Notes under the pieces: generated by a model
The model's database searches: none
Told to the model about the DNA's origin: nothing
What the model saw: the letters and a program-made list of their open reading frames with translations, nothing else
Virus record (IMG/VR): IMGVR_UViG_3300013102_000077
Location: 1-22,368 of that record
Length of the DNA: 22,368 nt
Direction: 5' to 3' (one strand)
Source: a virus
In this document: one piece after another, positions 7,839 to 14,681 of the stretch
How positions within the stretch are numbered: the first letter of the stretch is position 1
How the letters are laid out: each line of letters starts with the position of its first letter
Program-made: the position numbers and the translations under genes

Positions 7839-9123
7839 GATTTGAAACCTCGCCTATGGTTGTTTCTTCAATGGCCTTGCAGGCCTTGTGGTCTGTGGCT
7901 TGCAGCGAATTACCAGAATCTTCAAATCTAAAGCTGGTCAATCCGTGAATCATTGCAAGCCCCTTCTGATCTAGATGCGCGTGCCACTGCTCGAGGGCAT
8001 CACGCTTGCGACTCATCACGTCCGACTGGATGTACACCTTCACGTTGTGGCCCATCGCGTGGTTGATCAGCAGCTCGCCGATCAGATGGTCAATGCCAAT
8101 GTCTGCCCAGCCGGTGCGGGCCACCTTGCGCAGGTCGTGACTGGTCCACTCGCCTTGCCCCAACCGACGAAACACGGCGCAGCCTTGAGCCTCACCCAGC
8201 GCCTTGCCGTTGCGTGCCGGGAACAGGAACTGACCGTCATAGCCTCGGGCGTATTGGCCTTCGCGGTACCGGACCAACAAAGCGCAAACTTGCTCGGTCA
8301 GGGGCAGGTGGTGCTCGACACCGGTCTTGGTGTTCTCAGCCGGGATGAACCACTCGCGTTCGGCCAGGCTGATATGCGACCAGCGCGCCATCCGGGTTTC
8401 GCCGATCCGCGTGCCGTGACACAGCATCATCAGCGCGAGCATTGAATCCAGTGGCGCAGCGGGCATGACATCGGCCAACTGTTGCAGCAGGCCTTCCAGT
8501 TGAACGCCGCGCAGGCGAGACGGCTTGATCCCGACCTTAGCCTTGGAGAAGTCATTGAACCGGATCGCCGCCATCGGGTTGGACGTGATCAGGCCCAGCT
8601 TGGCAGCCTGACGGAATGCCAGGGCCAGCAACTGGAACACCGAGCGCACGTAGTCGATGGAAATGGTTTCCTGCAGCGGCCACATCAGCAGGGTGTCGAG
8701 CGTCACCTTGTCGATGCCGGTCAGCGGCAATTCGCCGAGGCGTGGCTTCAGGTGACACTTGATCATCGACGCGCCAGTGTTCTTGCGCTTGGTCGACAGG
8801 TTGCGGTCGCGTGACATGCGGTCAGCAAACCAGTCCAGCAGTTCGCTGACAGTGTTCCACTTCGACAGGCTCGCGTTTTCCCCGGCGGCCAGACGCAGCC
8901 GAAGCGACGGCAGCGCCGCTACGACCTGTTTGTGAGTCAGCTCGGGGAACGTCCCGATGGGATTCCACTTGCCCTTCAACACCAGGTACCACGAGCCACC
9001 GGTTCGAGCCTTGTTGAAGCGCAGGTACAGGCCCTTATTCTCAATGTCGCGTACGTCCTGTACGGTGCCGGCCACTTGGCGCTTGATCTCAGCTTCGGTG
9101 ATCTTCACCGCGGCGGTACTCAT
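7810..9123 (-). CDS. Tyrosine recombinase embedded in the early operon
   Basis: This 437-aa site-specific recombinase has an N-terminal arm-type domain (GLYLRFNKARTGGSWYLVLKG, about 31-51), a core-binding domain (about 88-190) and a catalytic domain. The active residues are visible: Arg239 in HGTRIGE, Lys266 in NTKTG, His329 and Arg332 in SHDLR, His355 in LLINHAMG and Tyr364 in VKVYIQSD. The set is complete, so the enzyme should be active. It lies inside the replication/nin-like operon, coupled to the YbcO gene by ATGA, and not beside an attachment site. It may serve DNA recombination or multimer resolution, or be a displaced integrase; the sequence does not tell which. Confidence 0.9.
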   Translation of the reverse strand: MSTAAVKITEAEIKRQVAGTVQDVRDIENKGLYLRFNKARTGGSWYLVLKGKWNPIGTFPELTHKQVVAALPSLRLRLAAGENASLSKWNTVSELLDWFADRMSRDRNLSTKRKNTGASMIKCHLKPRLGELPLTGIDKVTLDTLLMWPLQETISIDYVRSVFQLLALAFRQAAKLGLITSNPMAAIRFNDFSKAKVGIKPSRLRGVQLEGLLQQLADVMPAAPLDSMLALMMLCHGTRIGETRMARWSHISLAEREWFIPAENTKTGVEHHLPLTEQVCALLVRYREGQYARGYDGQFLFPARNGKALGEAQGCAVFRRLGQGEWTSHDLRKVARTGWADIGIDHLIGELLINHAMGHNVKVYIQSDVMSRKRDALEQWHAHLDQKGLAMIHGLTSFRFEDSGNSLQATDHKACKAIEETTIGEVSNHAKRASAWL

Positions 9124-9422
9124 GCGGCCCCCTTAACGGTGAGAATTCCGGCTCGGATTAGCCCTTCGTGGGTTTCAGCAATGGCGCGCGGAATGTCCTC
9201 CCAATCGATGTCGCCGGCGGCGCGACCATCGACAACGTCGTGACAGGCACAGCAGACATACACCGCGACGGTGTCGAAGCCCTTCATACCCATGCCTTTC
9301 TGCCCGCACGGCAGATGCGCGAGGATGGTGGTTTCTGGTTTGTGGTTGCAGATGCCTGGCATCCGGACGGTGCACTCTTGGCCATCGGCCGAGGCGCGAA
9401 GCTTCCTCGAGCTCACTCGCAT
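9120..9422 (-). CDS. YbcO-like nuclease (DUF1364)
   Basis: This 100-aa small zinc nuclease is of the YbcO/DUF1364 family, common in the nin region of lambdoid phages. The family pattern is clear: SRKLRASADGQECTVRMPGIC at the start (C17, C25), His36 in TILAHLP, and C57/C58/C60 with His61 in VYVCCACHDVVDG. I chose the ATG at 9422 because GGGGAAG precedes it and the family begins with MR-S-KLR; the frame is open 18 codons further up. It overlaps the upstream 69-aa gene by 10 bases and the recombinase start by 4 (ATGA). Confidence 0.87.
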   Translation of the reverse strand: MRVSSRKLRASADGQECTVRMPGICNHKPETTILAHLPCGQKGMGMKGFDTVAVYVCCACHDVVDGRAAGDIDWEDIPRAIAETHEGLIRAGILTVKGAA

Positions 9423-9622
9423 GCAGGCTTCCCCGTCACGACGTCGACGACTTCGTAGGTCCCAGGCCACATCCACGAGCCATAACGCTTGGCCATGGCC
9501 TCGTCGGCAAACAGCGCCAGCGCGTGATCGGGCGGCGAACTCAGATCGACCTTGAACGAGCAGCAGAACACTGCGAAGCGATAGGTATCGATTTCAGGAA
9601 CAGCCAGGCGGCGGTCAGGCAT
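9413..9622 (-). CDS. Hypothetical 69-aa phage protein
   Basis: This small gene lies between P and ybcO, overlapping both by 8-10 bases, so it belongs to the same coupled operon. The sequence has a beta-strand/helix alternation (TYRFAVFCCSFKVDL, then ALALFADEAMAKRYG, then TYEVVDVVTGK). I recognise no domain. The overlaps and composition make it a likely real gene. Confidence 0.65.
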   Translation of the reverse strand: MPDRRLAVPEIDTYRFAVFCCSFKVDLSSPPDHALALFADEAMAKRYGSWMWPGTYEVVDVVTGKPACE

Positions 9623-10277
9623 TACGGGCAGCCCCCGATCTTATGGCGCGCAGCTCGGAGAGCGCTCTGTTTCCGATCTCAGGTGTACGGCGGCCGTCAA
9701 CTCGGGCGGGCAATGCCAGCGGCATCTTTTGGAGCGGCAACCCATCGATCAAACGGCGCACGGTGATCACGTAGTTGCGCTCGAACAGCTTACGCGCCAG
9801 CGAGGTTTCGAGGCGGTTCAGACTTTCGAAACCCGACTCCTTGGCCGTGTGCCAAATCGCATCATGCGACCAGTTCGCTTCCCCGGCCATCGACGGATGG
9901 ACATTGCGGCACGCTTCGCGAAACGCCGTTTCGGTCGGTGGCAGCCCAAGCATTTCAGGCGTGGGTTGGCACAGGTTTATGAACTTGCCTACGCTCGGTG
10001 CGAAGTCAGAGCCAAGCTTCCGGCACTGCTCGATGCCGAAGCGAATCTGCTCGACCTTTGTGATTTTCTCGGCCATGAACGCCTTGGTCCATGTGGCTTT
10101 CGCGGCGTTGACGGCCTCTTGATCAGGCCACGCCTGCTTCCACGCCGGGAAGATTGCCATCAGCTCACGGAACAGTGCGTTGATGACCTGGACGGTACCC
10201 GCATCCGCCTTCACTGGCGCGACCTCAGCCGACGCCACATTGGGCAACATTTGCAGCACACTCGAAACAGACTTCAT
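9615..10277 (-). CDS. Replication protein P-like (helicase loader)
   Basis: This 220-aa protein is of the lambda P family. P takes the host DnaB helicase to the O-bound origin. Family features are the INALFRELMAIFPAWKQAWPDQEAVNAAKATWTKAF block (about residues 33-68), FGIEQCRKLGSDFAPSVGKFINLC (about 81-104) and a C-terminal FERNYVITVRRLIDG stretch. I chose the ATG at 10277, which overlaps the stop of the O-like gene as TGATG and has GGAGG 6 bases upstream; a GTG three bases earlier is too close to the site. It lies directly after O, as in lambda. Confidence 0.85.
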   Translation of the reverse strand: MKSVSSVLQMLPNVASAEVAPVKADAGTVQVINALFRELMAIFPAWKQAWPDQEAVNAAKATWTKAFMAEKITKVEQIRFGIEQCRKLGSDFAPSVGKFINLCQPTPEMLGLPPTETAFREACRNVHPSMAGEANWSHDAIWHTAKESGFESLNRLETSLARKLFERNYVITVRRLIDGLPLQKMPLALPARVDGRRTPEIGNRALSELRAIRSGAARNA

Positions 10278-11065
10278 CACAGACCTCCCAGGTCATCACC
10301 CCAACTGGTGTCGTTGAAATCAGGCTCTTGACCACGACCTGCTGCCTGCACTCGCTCACGCTTCACCCACTGGACCAGGCGGTAGCACCAGCCGGAGCCG
10401 GAATCGAGAGTTTTTGGCTTGGCGCAGTGGAAGCCCTTGAACTTGCGAACCGCTTCGTCAGGGACGCTGTCAGCCGGAAGCCCCGCGATGGCGATCTGAT
10501 CCGACAACGCTTTCTCGTTCGGCACCCAAGTCGCGAACATGGCGAAGCGTTGGTGATCATCCTGCGGCTCGATTGCGGCGTTGTTCTGCTCGGCGATCGC
10601 GGCATCAATCTCGCGCTGCTGCTGCTCTTCGGTTAATTGATGGTTAAGTGACGGATTGGGTGCAGCCGCTGCACCCCGTTCTGTCGTAGCTTGCACCCCG
10701 TCCTGTTGTGGATTGCACCCCGTGCCGTCATTTGCACCCCGCTCGGAACGGGGTGCAGCATTTGCACCCCGCAATAATTGGAGGTCGTAAACAACTGGGC
10801 GTCGGTCATGGCGATCAATGTGAACAGCAGCAATCGCTTGATTGCCCTGCTTGATCAGCCCCGACTTCTCCAGGTCATCTAACTTGTAACGCACGGTACG
10901 CTCGGATAGACCGGTGTCCTGAGCCAGGGTTGAAGCTGACGGAAACGCGCCAGTACCGTTCGATCCCGCATAGTTGGCCAAGCACAGTAGAACGTGCCGT
11001 GCGCTGGCATCCTTGAGAACTTGCGTGGGCAAAGACAGCGCCCATGACATTGCTTGAACGCTCAC
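10277..11065 (-). CDS. O-like replication initiator with DnaT-type C-terminal domain
   Basis: This 262-aa initiator has an N-terminal winged helix-turn-helix (about residues 10-95; SASTLAQDTGLSERTVRYKLDDLEKSGLI is the recognition part) and a C-terminal DnaT-like single-strand-binding domain (about 173-240; FAMFATWVPNEKALSDQIAIAGLP). Between them lies a loose Ala/Gln/Gly-rich linker, which is encoded by the iteron array at 10658-10771; this is the arrangement of lambda O and ori-lambda. The start is GTG, with GGAG 7 bases upstream, and it overlaps the stop of the 40-aa gene as GTGA. P follows by TGATG. Confidence 0.85.
   Translation of the reverse strand: MSVQAMSWALSLPTQVLKDASARHVLLCLANYAGSNGTGAFPSASTLAQDTGLSERTVRYKLDDLEKSGLIKQGNQAIAAVHIDRHDRRPVVYDLQLLRGANAAPRSERGANDGTGCNPQQDGVQATTERGAAAAPNPSLNHQLTEEQQQREIDAAIAEQNNAAIEPQDDHQRFAMFATWVPNEKALSDQIAIAGLPADSVPDEAVRKFKGFHCAKPKTLDSGSGWCYRLVQWVKRERVQAAGRGQEPDFNDTSWGDDLGGL
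10658..10771. repeat. Iteron array, probable phage replication origin inside the O-like gene
   Basis: The core TGCACCCC(G) occurs five times on the plus strand (from 10670, 10692, 10714, 10733 and 10763) and twice inverted (GGGTGCA at 10658-10664 and CGGGGTGCA at 10749-10757). The first steps are 22 and 22 bp, two helical turns. Two inverted pairs form palindromes, 10658-10676 and 10733-10757. An AT-richer tract (10631-10650) borders the array and could be the unwinding site. That the O-like protein binds here is inferred from lambda. Confidence 0.8.
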
Positions 11066-11184
11066 AGCGAGGCTCCGATATTCAATTCGGCAAAACGAGA
11101 TGACGTTTGTCGCGACACTTTTTGCGATTGACCAAAACGTGTCGCAGGAATGGAGGGATTACCGGGGGTGACGTTCGTATTCAT
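11062..11184 (-). CDS. Small 40-aa gene upstream of O
   Basis: A 40-codon frame begins MNTNVTPGNPSIPATRF and ends exactly with a GTGA overlap onto the O-like GTG start. GAGGGG stands 5 bases before its ATG. The overlap explains the unusual GTG start of the O-like gene through translational coupling. The peptide is polar with no recognisable domain. Within its sequence lie a TGTCGCGACA palindrome (11108-11117) and a third GTGTCGC copy (11139-11145), possibly a regulator site. Confidence 0.6.
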   Translation of the reverse strand: MNTNVTPGNPSIPATRFGQSQKVSRQTSSRFAELNIGASL

Positions 11185-11213
11185 AATGGCCCCTCAGTGT
11201 TTTGCGTTTGAAG

Positions 11214-11240
11214 AAACCGGGTTGCAGCCCGGCTTTTTTG
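11214..11240. terminator. Hairpin terminator after the CII-like gene
   Basis: The stem CCGGG/CCCGG with loop TTGCAG lies directly after the CII-like gene. On the plus strand it is followed by TTTTTT, on the minus strand by the weaker TTTCTTC. It could attenuate early leftward transcription between CII and O, like tR1, or stop plus-strand readthrough. Confidence 0.55.
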
Positions 11241-11250
11241 TGCCTGAAAC

Positions 11251-11673
11251 TCAAGCTGCCTTCACCGAGCTTTCGAGTAAATGAAGGCTTTCGCGTACAT
11301 GTCCGATCTCAGTGAGAATGTCGGTCTTCTCGCCGGATGAAACGTGCTGGTCATCTAAAGCCTCGTGCACAGCGATGGTCAGATCAGCTACTTCCTTGCC
11401 GACATGTACCAGCGAGGCAGTCAGCTCTTTGGGTGCCGGCGCATCCTTCGGAACGAGCTCAAAACCGAACTGATCCGCCAACGCTTTCAACGGGCGCATG
11501 TCTTCGGTGTGCAGCAAAATCCCGAACAGATGCTCAATAGTCAGGTGATGCGCCGCGTTGTCCGGGTTCGAGCGCTGGAGCAAGCTCACGTGTGCCATGC
11601 ACATCTTCCCGGCCAACTCCTCTGCCCCACTTTCCTTGACGGTGGTGTGGCAAGCCCTCAAGAAATCTTCCAT
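11251..11673 (-). CDS. CII-like regulatory protein (Phage_CP76 family)
   Basis: This 140-aa protein has the layout of the phage regulatory CII family (PF06892). It begins MEDFLRACHTTVKES, has a helix-turn-helix-like middle (MCMAHVSLLQRSNPDNAAHHLTIEHLFGILLHTEDM, about residues 25-60), then a segment on ADQFGFELVP and a C-terminal helical bundle (about 85-138). Such proteins act in the lysis-lysogeny choice. It lies directly after cro, the position of cII. GAGG stands 8 bases before the ATG. The family match is from memory of sequence pattern; no promoter target (PRE) could be fixed. Confidence 0.78.
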   Translation of the reverse strand: MEDFLRACHTTVKESGAEELAGKMCMAHVSLLQRSNPDNAAHHLTIEHLFGILLHTEDMRPLKALADQFGFELVPKDAPAPKELTASLVHVGKEVADLTIAVHEALDDQHVSSGEKTDILTEIGHVRESLHLLESSVKAA

Positions 11674-11702
11674 TCGTAAAACCTCAAATTTGTTTCCGTG
11701 GC

Positions 11703-11721
11703 GCCCTGCCAGTGGCTGGGC
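11703..11721. promoter_or_regulatory. Imperfect hairpin between cro and the CII-like gene
   Basis: The arms GCCC-t-GCC and GGC-t-GGGC enclose a 3-base loop. It lies in the cro-CII gap, where lambda has nutR and tR1. No boxA-like sequence is visible beside it and no T-run follows, so its role is open. Confidence 0.35.
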
Positions 11722-11759
11722 GAGAATTTGCTCAGTGGATCGGCGGACAGGGATTTCGG

Positions 11760-11975
11760 CTATGCAGCCATCTCAGCCCATGGAAATGACGGACAAAGGG
11801 ATTCTTTTTTGAAAACACCTCCGGTCAAAGCCTCCGCCCGCTTTGCAACCACTGGAGACATGCCGTGCTTTTCACGTACCCAACCGGAGACGGTACTTTG
11901 ATCAACCTTGAGCTTTTCAGCGGTAACCTCTTGTGTGCCGAAGAAGGCAACGAGGTCCTTGTAAATAGTGTTCAT
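11760..11975 (-). CDS. Cro-like repressor (YdaS-type helix-turn-helix)
   Basis: This 71-aa DNA-binding protein has a YdaS/Cro-type helix-turn-helix. The recognition region is GTQEVTAEKLKVDQSTVSGWVREKHGMSPVVAKRAEALTGG (about residues 13-53), followed by a short tail ending in PSFPWAEMAA. Its ATG has GGAGG 7 bases upstream, so I reject the open frame reaching 12059, which would run through the operators and both promoters. It is transcribed from PR and should bind the same three operators as CI. It is the first gene of the leftward early operon. Confidence 0.85.
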   Translation of the reverse strand: MNTIYKDLVAFFGTQEVTAEKLKVDQSTVSGWVREKHGMSPVVAKRAEALTGGVFKKESLCPSFPWAEMAA

Positions 11976-11988
11976 GTCGCCCCTCCAT

Positions 11989-12050
11989 ACGGGAATACCC
12001 ATATTGTAATTTATGGGAATACCGATTTGCAAGGATATGGGAGCACCCGT
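11989..12050. promoter_or_regulatory. Three CI/Cro operators, 24-bp phased (OR-like)
   Basis: The sites fit ATGGG-N4-CCCAT: 11989-12002 (ACGGG-AATA-CCCAT), 12013-12026 (ATGGG-AATA-CCGAT) and 12037-12050 (ATGGG-AGCA-CCCGT). Their starts are exactly 24 bp apart. Site 1 abuts the PR -10 box, site 2 fills the PR spacer and site 3 fills the PRM spacer, so the logic can match OR1-OR3. Two more copies lie at PL (15271-15309). Confidence 0.85.
12003..12032 (-). promoter_or_regulatory. PR-like promoter (cro and early leftward operon)
   Basis: On the minus strand the -35 is TTGCAA (12032-12027) and the -10 is TACAAT (12008-12003), with an 18-bp spacer. Operator 2 lies in the spacer and operator 1 just downstream of the -10. 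The cro ATG at 11975 follows after a short leader with GGAGG. Confidence 0.75.
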
Positions 12051-12055
12051 AATAC
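12027..12055 (+). promoter_or_regulatory. PRM-like promoter, leaderless cI transcript
   Basis: On the plus strand the -35 is TTGCAA (12027-12032) and the -10 is TAATAC (12050-12055), with a 17-bp spacer containing operator 3. The cI ATG begins 7 bases after the -10, so the message should start at or one base before the ATG, as in lambda PRM. The -35 hexamer is its own complement and is shared with PR. Confidence 0.72.
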
Positions 12056-12062
12056 TCAACGA

Positions 12063-12734
12063 ATGGAATTTAAAGACCGATTAAAGGCCGCAAGGCGGCA
12101 CGCGAAGCTCAACCAAGTAGAACTTGCCCTGAAAGCAGGAATTACTCAGACGTCGATTTCTGATCTTGAGCGCGGCAAATCAAAAGCATCTACGCACGTC
12201 GTAAAGATTGCGGACGCCTGTGGTGTGAATGCCAAATGGCTCTCAGACGAGATTGGTCCGATGACTGGACCAGCGAGCTCGGTGTCGTCCCAGCATTCCG
12301 AATCGAACGTCGGTGCAACTCGCCAGCCCATCGAGTCCTTCCGCTATCCAGTTATCAGCTGGGTGGCCGCCGGCGCATGGGCCGAAGCTGTCGAGCCCTT
12401 CCCACCTGGATTCTCCGATCGGTACGAGCTCTCGGATTACAACTCAAAAGGTCCCGCGTTCTGGCTTGAGGTCAAGGGCGACTCGATGACATCGCCAGTT
12501 GGGATGAGCATCACTGAGGGAACGCTGATCCTGGTCGACACTGAAGCCGATGCCCAATCTGGAAAGCTGGTGGTGGCCAAGCTTGCAGACAGCGATCAGG
12601 CCACATTCAAAAAACTGGTTGATGACGGCGGGCGGCGCTTCTTGAAGCCGCTGAACCCCGCTTACCCTATTGAGATGTGTGCAGAAAATTGCCGGATCGT
12701 CGGCGTTGTCGTCAGGGCGCTGCAGAAGCTTTAG
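12063..12734 (+). CDS. CI-like repressor (HTH + S24 autoprotease)
   Basis: This 223-aa lysogeny repressor has an N-terminal helix-turn-helix at about residues 14-45 (LNQVELALKAGITQTSISDLERGKS) and a linker from about 65 to 92. A LexA/CI-type S24 peptidase domain follows: self-cleavage site Ala103-Gly104 in SWVAAGAW, nucleophile Ser141 in VKGDSM, and general base Lys183 in ATFKKL. RecA-stimulated cleavage would thus induce the prophage. The ATG at 12063 lies 7 bases after the PRM -10 and has no Shine-Dalgarno site, fitting a leaderless message; the frame stays open upstream to 11865, but that part covers the operators. Confidence 0.92.
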   Translation: MEFKDRLKAARRHAKLNQVELALKAGITQTSISDLERGKSKASTHVVKIADACGVNAKWLSDEIGPMTGPASSVSSQHSESNVGATRQPIESFRYPVISWVAAGAWAEAVEPFPPGFSDRYELSDYNSKGPAFWLEVKGDSMTSPVGMSITEGTLILVDTEADAQSGKLVVAKLADSDQATFKKLVDDGGRRFLKPLNPAYPIEMCAENCRIVGVVVRALQKL

Positions 12735-12768
12735 GTATCCGGTGCGACGGGATTCGTAGGAGTTCGCC

Positions 12769-12840
12769 ATGAAAGATTGTACGGGGCCAGTCGGAATAGG
12801 TATCTCGACCTGGATTTCCAAGGACATGTCTGCTCACTGA
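12769..12840 (+). CDS. Possible 23-aa peptide after cI
   Basis: A 23-codon frame (MKDCTGPVGIGISTWISKD start) lies 34 bases after cI, with TAGGAG 7 bases before its ATG. It could be co-transcribed with cI. The strong ribosome site is the only support; it may be a remnant of a gene lost when the cargo pair entered. Confidence 0.3.
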   Translation: MKDCTGPVGIGISTWISKDMSAH

Positions 12841-12886
12841 GTCTGCAGACACACCGCCAAGGAGTTGTTCACGTAATACGTTACCA

Positions 12887-12904
12887 TTTTCCCAGTAGGG
12901 AAAA
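12887..12904. promoter_or_regulatory. Inverted repeat upstream of the sce7725-like gene
   Basis: A perfect 7-bp inverted repeat, TTTTCCC-AGTA-GGGAAAA, lies 30 bases before the gene start. A second palindrome, GTCTGCAGAC, stands at 12841-12850. Either may be an operator of the cargo pair; no bound protein is evident. Confidence 0.4.
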
Positions 12905-12934
12905 ACGATATCGTAAACATGCCAAGGAGAAAAC

Positions 12935-14077
12935 ATGGAAAAGTTAGCGGCAGTAAAGTATTTCCCTTCCGTCAGAGCTGGTCAATATGACCTTCTTGCA
13001 CTACAAGAAATCGAAGAAGAACGAAAAAAGAAAATAACACCTATAATTTCAGCTCGTGGAAATACACTAAAACAAATAACCGACTTTGCGACAAAGTGGG
13101 GTGACAACTATTTCTGGATCGACTCCTCGCGATTCGGACAAGACACTGAGGATCCTGTTGCCAATCCCGCTAACAATGACGACAATAATTTCGAAAACAA
13201 GTTACAGATGTTTCTGTCACTACAGGAAATAAACAGAAAGACCCTACCGATTCTGGGATTCAAGTCAGGTGACAGCCAGAGATCAGCCGTTCAGTTTGGG
13301 CTTAAGCTTCTAAAAGAATTTCCGCTCGTTGCACTTCGCGTTGAGGGGACCGGGAGTGTGCTAGACAAAAACATATCTATTGCAAGAGCATTCCTTAATG
13401 CGGTAAGCGACGACGACTTCAATAAGACCATTCTAATAGTGGACTTATGGAGCACTACCGACATGCCTTCTCTTCAAGAAGAAGGCCCAGTCATGAAGAT
13501 ACTCAACCTGCTAAATGAATACCCTATAAAGAACGTCGTCACCCTGAGTACTTCGTGGCCAGAGGATCGACCTGACCGAGGAATGAATACTTACGCACAG
13601 TGTATTGACCCACTATGGCAAGCGATTGTTCACTCTCAGCTCTCAGAGAGGGGGGTCAAATGCTTCTATGGCGATTATGCCGCAACAAATCCCGTCAAGG
13701 ATCTGCTTGACGACTATGACCCAAGCAAGATGTCACAGCCAATCCCCTTCGCAGGCTATTACACTTCGTGCTCTTGGTATCAAGAGCGCCAAGGAGCAGG
13801 TGGGGAGAACGAGAAGTACAGAGAAATCGCAAAATCATTTCAGAAGCTCCCCGGCTACCACACTGACAACTTTTGTTGGGGCACGAGAGCCATCGCGGCT
13901 ATCGCATCAACAAAGAGAGAGAAAGCCGGACATATGGCTTACTGGAACAAAATCCGCATAAACCAACATATTTGCGCGATGATAAAAGATATCGATGATG
14001 GTCTGCTTCAACGAATTTTAAAACCACAGCAGACTGATGAAATAATTGATCAAGATGATCTAGATGAGTTGATTTAA
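12935..14077 (+). CDS. Beta/sce7725-family protein in the rex position
   Basis: This 380-aa protein begins VKYFPSVRAGQYDLLALQE (residues 7-25) followed by KKITPIISARG. This is the opening I associate with the beta protein family (PF14350) and with NCBI sce7725-family proteins, which start YFP-LRGKQ-ELLAL...I-PIIEP. The fold is likely a TIM-barrel-like alpha/beta protein, with regular strand-helix repeats, for example LPILGFKSG, LVALRVEGTG, ILIVDLWS and NVVTLSTSWP. There is no signal peptide or membrane segment. AAGGAG stands 5 bases before the ATG. Its stop overlaps that of the convergent sce7726-like gene. It is more AT-rich than the phage genes. The function is unknown; defence or superinfection exclusion is inferred from its place between cI and PL. 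Confidence 0.8.
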   Translation: MEKLAAVKYFPSVRAGQYDLLALQEIEEERKKKITPIISARGNTLKQITDFATKWGDNYFWIDSSRFGQDTEDPVANPANNDDNNFENKLQMFLSLQEINRKTLPILGFKSGDSQRSAVQFGLKLLKEFPLVALRVEGTGSVLDKNISIARAFLNAVSDDDFNKTILIVDLWSTTDMPSLQEEGPVMKILNLLNEYPIKNVVTLSTSWPEDRPDRGMNTYAQCIDPLWQAIVHSQLSERGVKCFYGDYAATNPVKDLLDDYDPSKMSQPIPFAGYYTSCSWYQERQGAGGENEKYREIAKSFQKLPGYHTDNFCWGTRAIAAIASTKREKAGHMAYWNKIRINQHICAMIKDIDDGLLQRILKPQQTDEIIDQDDLDELI

Positions 14078-14646
14078 TTAGATCGGCGAGCTTTCAACCG
14101 AGCCAAAACGTAGGCTCGGATCGTTTCAACAGTAATCTCTTTGGAAACCTTGGCTCTGATTTCAGCCTTGGTTTCCTTGGAGCGAGTAGGTATATCATTC
14201 CGTCGACAAAGCTCATCAAGTTCATCACGCCACAATAAACCCGTCAGATCATAAGCGCTGAGCGCGTTGTTGCGTTGAGCAGCGCGCAGCATAGCGACAC
14301 CACCAAGATCATCCACAAGCAAAACACCGGTTTTCTTGGGAGTCATGGACAAGGCTTTCTCAAGATGTCGACCGTGCGTGCAAAGCCATACCTCATCAAA
14401 AACATTGAAGTAAGCCTCACATTGAGCTGGCCATCGTTTAAGATTATCGGCACCGGATTTTATTTCAAACCCTACGAGCCTGCCGTTTGCCAGGGCCAAA
14501 TCAGCCCTGAAGGATGTGTCGATAGTCTTGCCGCTTTTATGGTTTACAAAACCAAGTTCATCGATAAGCACGTCATCTGAACTGTTAGATAAGTTTGTGG
14601 AAACCCAGTCCCTTAGTCTTTCTCGAATATCCATTGGGCTCAACAT
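14074..14646 (-). CDS. sce7726-family PD-(D/E)XK nuclease-like protein
   Basis: This 190-aa protein matches my memory of the sce7726 family. A PD-(D/E)XK centre is visible: Glu30 in VLIDELGF, Asp49 in SFRADLAL, Glu61 and Lys63 in VGFEIKSG, and a following Gln75-x3-Tyr79 in WPAQCEAYF, then VFDEVWLCTHG. The C-terminal part (about 125-190) is basic and helical (AKVSKEITVETIRAYVLARLKARR), fitting nucleic-acid binding. AAGGA stands 8 bases before the ATG at 14646, and a TATAAT lies at 14687-14682. The gene converges on the sce7725-like gene with overlapping stops. The locus names sce7725 and sce7726 are adjacent, which suggests a standing functional pair. Confidence 0.8.
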   Translation of the reverse strand: MLSPMDIRERLRDWVSTNLSNSSDDVLIDELGFVNHKSGKTIDTSFRADLALANGRLVGFEIKSGADNLKRWPAQCEAYFNVFDEVWLCTHGRHLEKALSMTPKKTGVLLVDDLGGVAMLRAAQRNNALSAYDLTGLLWRDELDELCRRNDIPTRSKETKAEIRAKVSKEITVETIRAYVLARLKARRSN

Positions 14647-14681
14647 AAATCAATTCCTTCGGGTCTCGCAAAACGTGACAG

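Noticed and set aside
11976-12059. Longer Cro starting at 12059
   Set aside because: The extension covers the operators and PR itself; GGAGG stands before the ATG at 11975.
11865-12062. N-terminal extension of CI (66 codons)
   Set aside because: It would run through the cro start, three operators and both promoters; the CI domain begins at 12063, just after the PRM -10.
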